Source of the DNA: Verrucomicrobiota bacterium | GTDB lineage: Bacteria; Verrucomicrobiota; Verrucomicrobiia; Opitutales; Opitutaceae | Direction: 5' to 3' | DNA length: 5,861 nt | Assembly: GCA_023433275.1 (NCBI GenBank) | Contig: JAEZDN010000145.1 | Span: forward strand, 1 to 5,861 | In this document: in pieces, positions 5,249-5,861 of the stretch | How positions within the stretch are numbered: the first letter of the stretch is position 1 | Layout of the letters: every line of letters starts with the position of its first letter | Translations under genes and position numbers: made by a program | Notes under the pieces: generated by a model | The model's database searches: none | Seen by the model: the letters and a program-made list of their open reading frames with translations, nothing else | What the model was told of the DNA's origin: nothing

Positions 5249-5788
5249 TCAATCCTTCGCGCGACGAAATTCCCGGCGCATCCAGTCGTCGAGCATCGCC
5301 TTCTCGTAGCGCAGCGAATCGTTGTCCATGCCCGCCCCGCGAATCATGAACGATCCATCAGCCAGCCGGCGCTCTCCTTCCTTCACGACCGTGCCATCCG
5401 CCGCCGTCACGCGAAATTGAAACGCCAGCCGGGGCAGATAACGATCCCGCACGATCCGCACATCATAATAAGCCAGCCCGCGCCCGGGCTCGAATTCCCC
5501 GGCCAGATCGATGTCCGTGAACGTCAGCTCCAGACGCTCCCCCTCCTTCAAATACCTGGGCGCGCGCTGCTCGAGATGTTTTTGGAACAACGGCAGATAG
5601 AACGCCCGCCCCCGCTCGTTCTCAAAATCCAAGCCCGCCTCCCGCAGGTCCGTGAACGTTTCCGGTTCGAAGAACCGCACCGCCACGCGCCCCGCCGCAA
5701 CTTCATCCCCGGCCGCCGCGCCCGCAGCCGCCGCAGCGATGCCGCCAACGATCAGGGCCAGACCACGCGTCCATCCGATTGGCTTCAT
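5249..5788 (-). CDS. Exported DUF3016 family protein
   Basis: A 179-residue protein with an N-terminal signal peptide: MKPIGWTR, a hydrophobic Ala/Gly-rich core to about residue 26, and likely cleavage in the AAAG repeats. There is no lipobox Cys, so the product is probably soluble in the periplasm. The mature part matches my memory of DUF3016: VAVRFFEPETFTDLRE (35-50), RYLKEGERLELTFTDIDLAGEFEPGRG (78-104 overall, with TDIDLAGEFEP its hallmark), a strand with YYDVRIVRD (107-115), and a C-terminal LRYEKAMLDDWMRR (159-172). The family has no known biochemical role that I can state. ATG at 5788 is preferred because it opens the signal peptide. A GGAGG sits about 17 bases upstream, too far for a normal Shine-Dalgarno. 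It is transcribed toward the TRIC-type gene, with hairpin copy H in the gap. Confidence 0.88.
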   Translation of the reverse strand: MKPIGWTRGLALIVGGIAAAAAGAAAGDEVAAGRVAVRFFEPETFTDLREAGLDFENERGRAFYLPLFQKHLEQRAPRYLKEGERLELTFTDIDLAGEFEPGRGLAYYDVRIVRDRYLPRLAFQFRVTAADGTVVKEGERRLADGSFMIRGAGMDNDSLRYEKAMLDDWMRREFRRAKD

Positions 5789-5851
5789 GCCAGCAAAACT
5801 AACCGCCTCCGCCCCCTTTTCAACCGCCGGCCGGCGATCCTCCGCCTGAAC

Positions 5852-5857
5852 ATTGTA
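5852..5857 (-). promoter_or_regulatory. Candidate -10 box for the DUF3016 gene
   Basis: TACAAT on the minus strand is one base from the sigma-70 consensus and stands out in a GC-rich region. It would place the transcript start near 5845 and give a leader of about 57 bases. The matching -35 box would lie beyond the window end, so the pair cannot be judged. A second option is TAGTTT seven bases before the ATG. Confidence 0.35.
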
Positions 5858-5861
5858 GGGG

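Overview
This is a GC-rich (roughly two-thirds G+C by eye), tightly coding chromosomal window. It carries six protein genes and an unusual load of short intergenic repeats. There is no rRNA, tRNA, CRISPR array, transposase or phage gene. The composition, weak or absent Shine-Dalgarno sequences, CCTGAAA-type heptamers, TTCGTGTGT-type 9-mers and GC-rich hairpin repeats fit what I remember of Verrucomicrobiota genomes, Opitutaceae especially. That placement is an inference; no marker gene is present.

Layout. Positions 1-42 are a heptamer tandem repeat that supplies the stop codon of a minus-strand old-yellow-enzyme flavoprotein gene (25-1098). Positions 1099-1467 hold no gene but five related hairpin repeats in loose tandem. 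A minus-strand MATE-family exporter follows (1468-2817). It is divergent, across about 140 bp, from a plus-strand EamA/DMT transporter (2957-3889); three 9-mer repeats sit just before that start. Positions 3890-4132 hold two more hairpin repeats. Next is a plus-strand pair overlapping as ATGA: a small single-span membrane protein of unknown function (4133-4474) and a TRIC/YadS-type membrane protein (4471-5148). Another hairpin repeat lies in the convergent gap before a minus-strand exported DUF3016 protein (5249-5788).

Functional reading. Four of six products are membrane proteins: two drug/metabolite-type transporters, a channel-like protein and a small anchored partner. One is probably periplasmic and one is a cytosolic ene-reductase. 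MATE exporters and old yellow enzymes both often deal with toxic small molecules, but the repeat-filled gap between them argues against a tight operon. I see no recognisable new defence or biosynthetic system.

The most noteworthy signal is non-coding. At least five well-formed hairpins share one plan: a 4-nt G-rich head, an 8-bp stem, then a CCCT or CCCC loop. Their stem bases differ but stay paired. Degenerate copies lie among them. This looks like a REP-like family whose fold is conserved more than its sequence.
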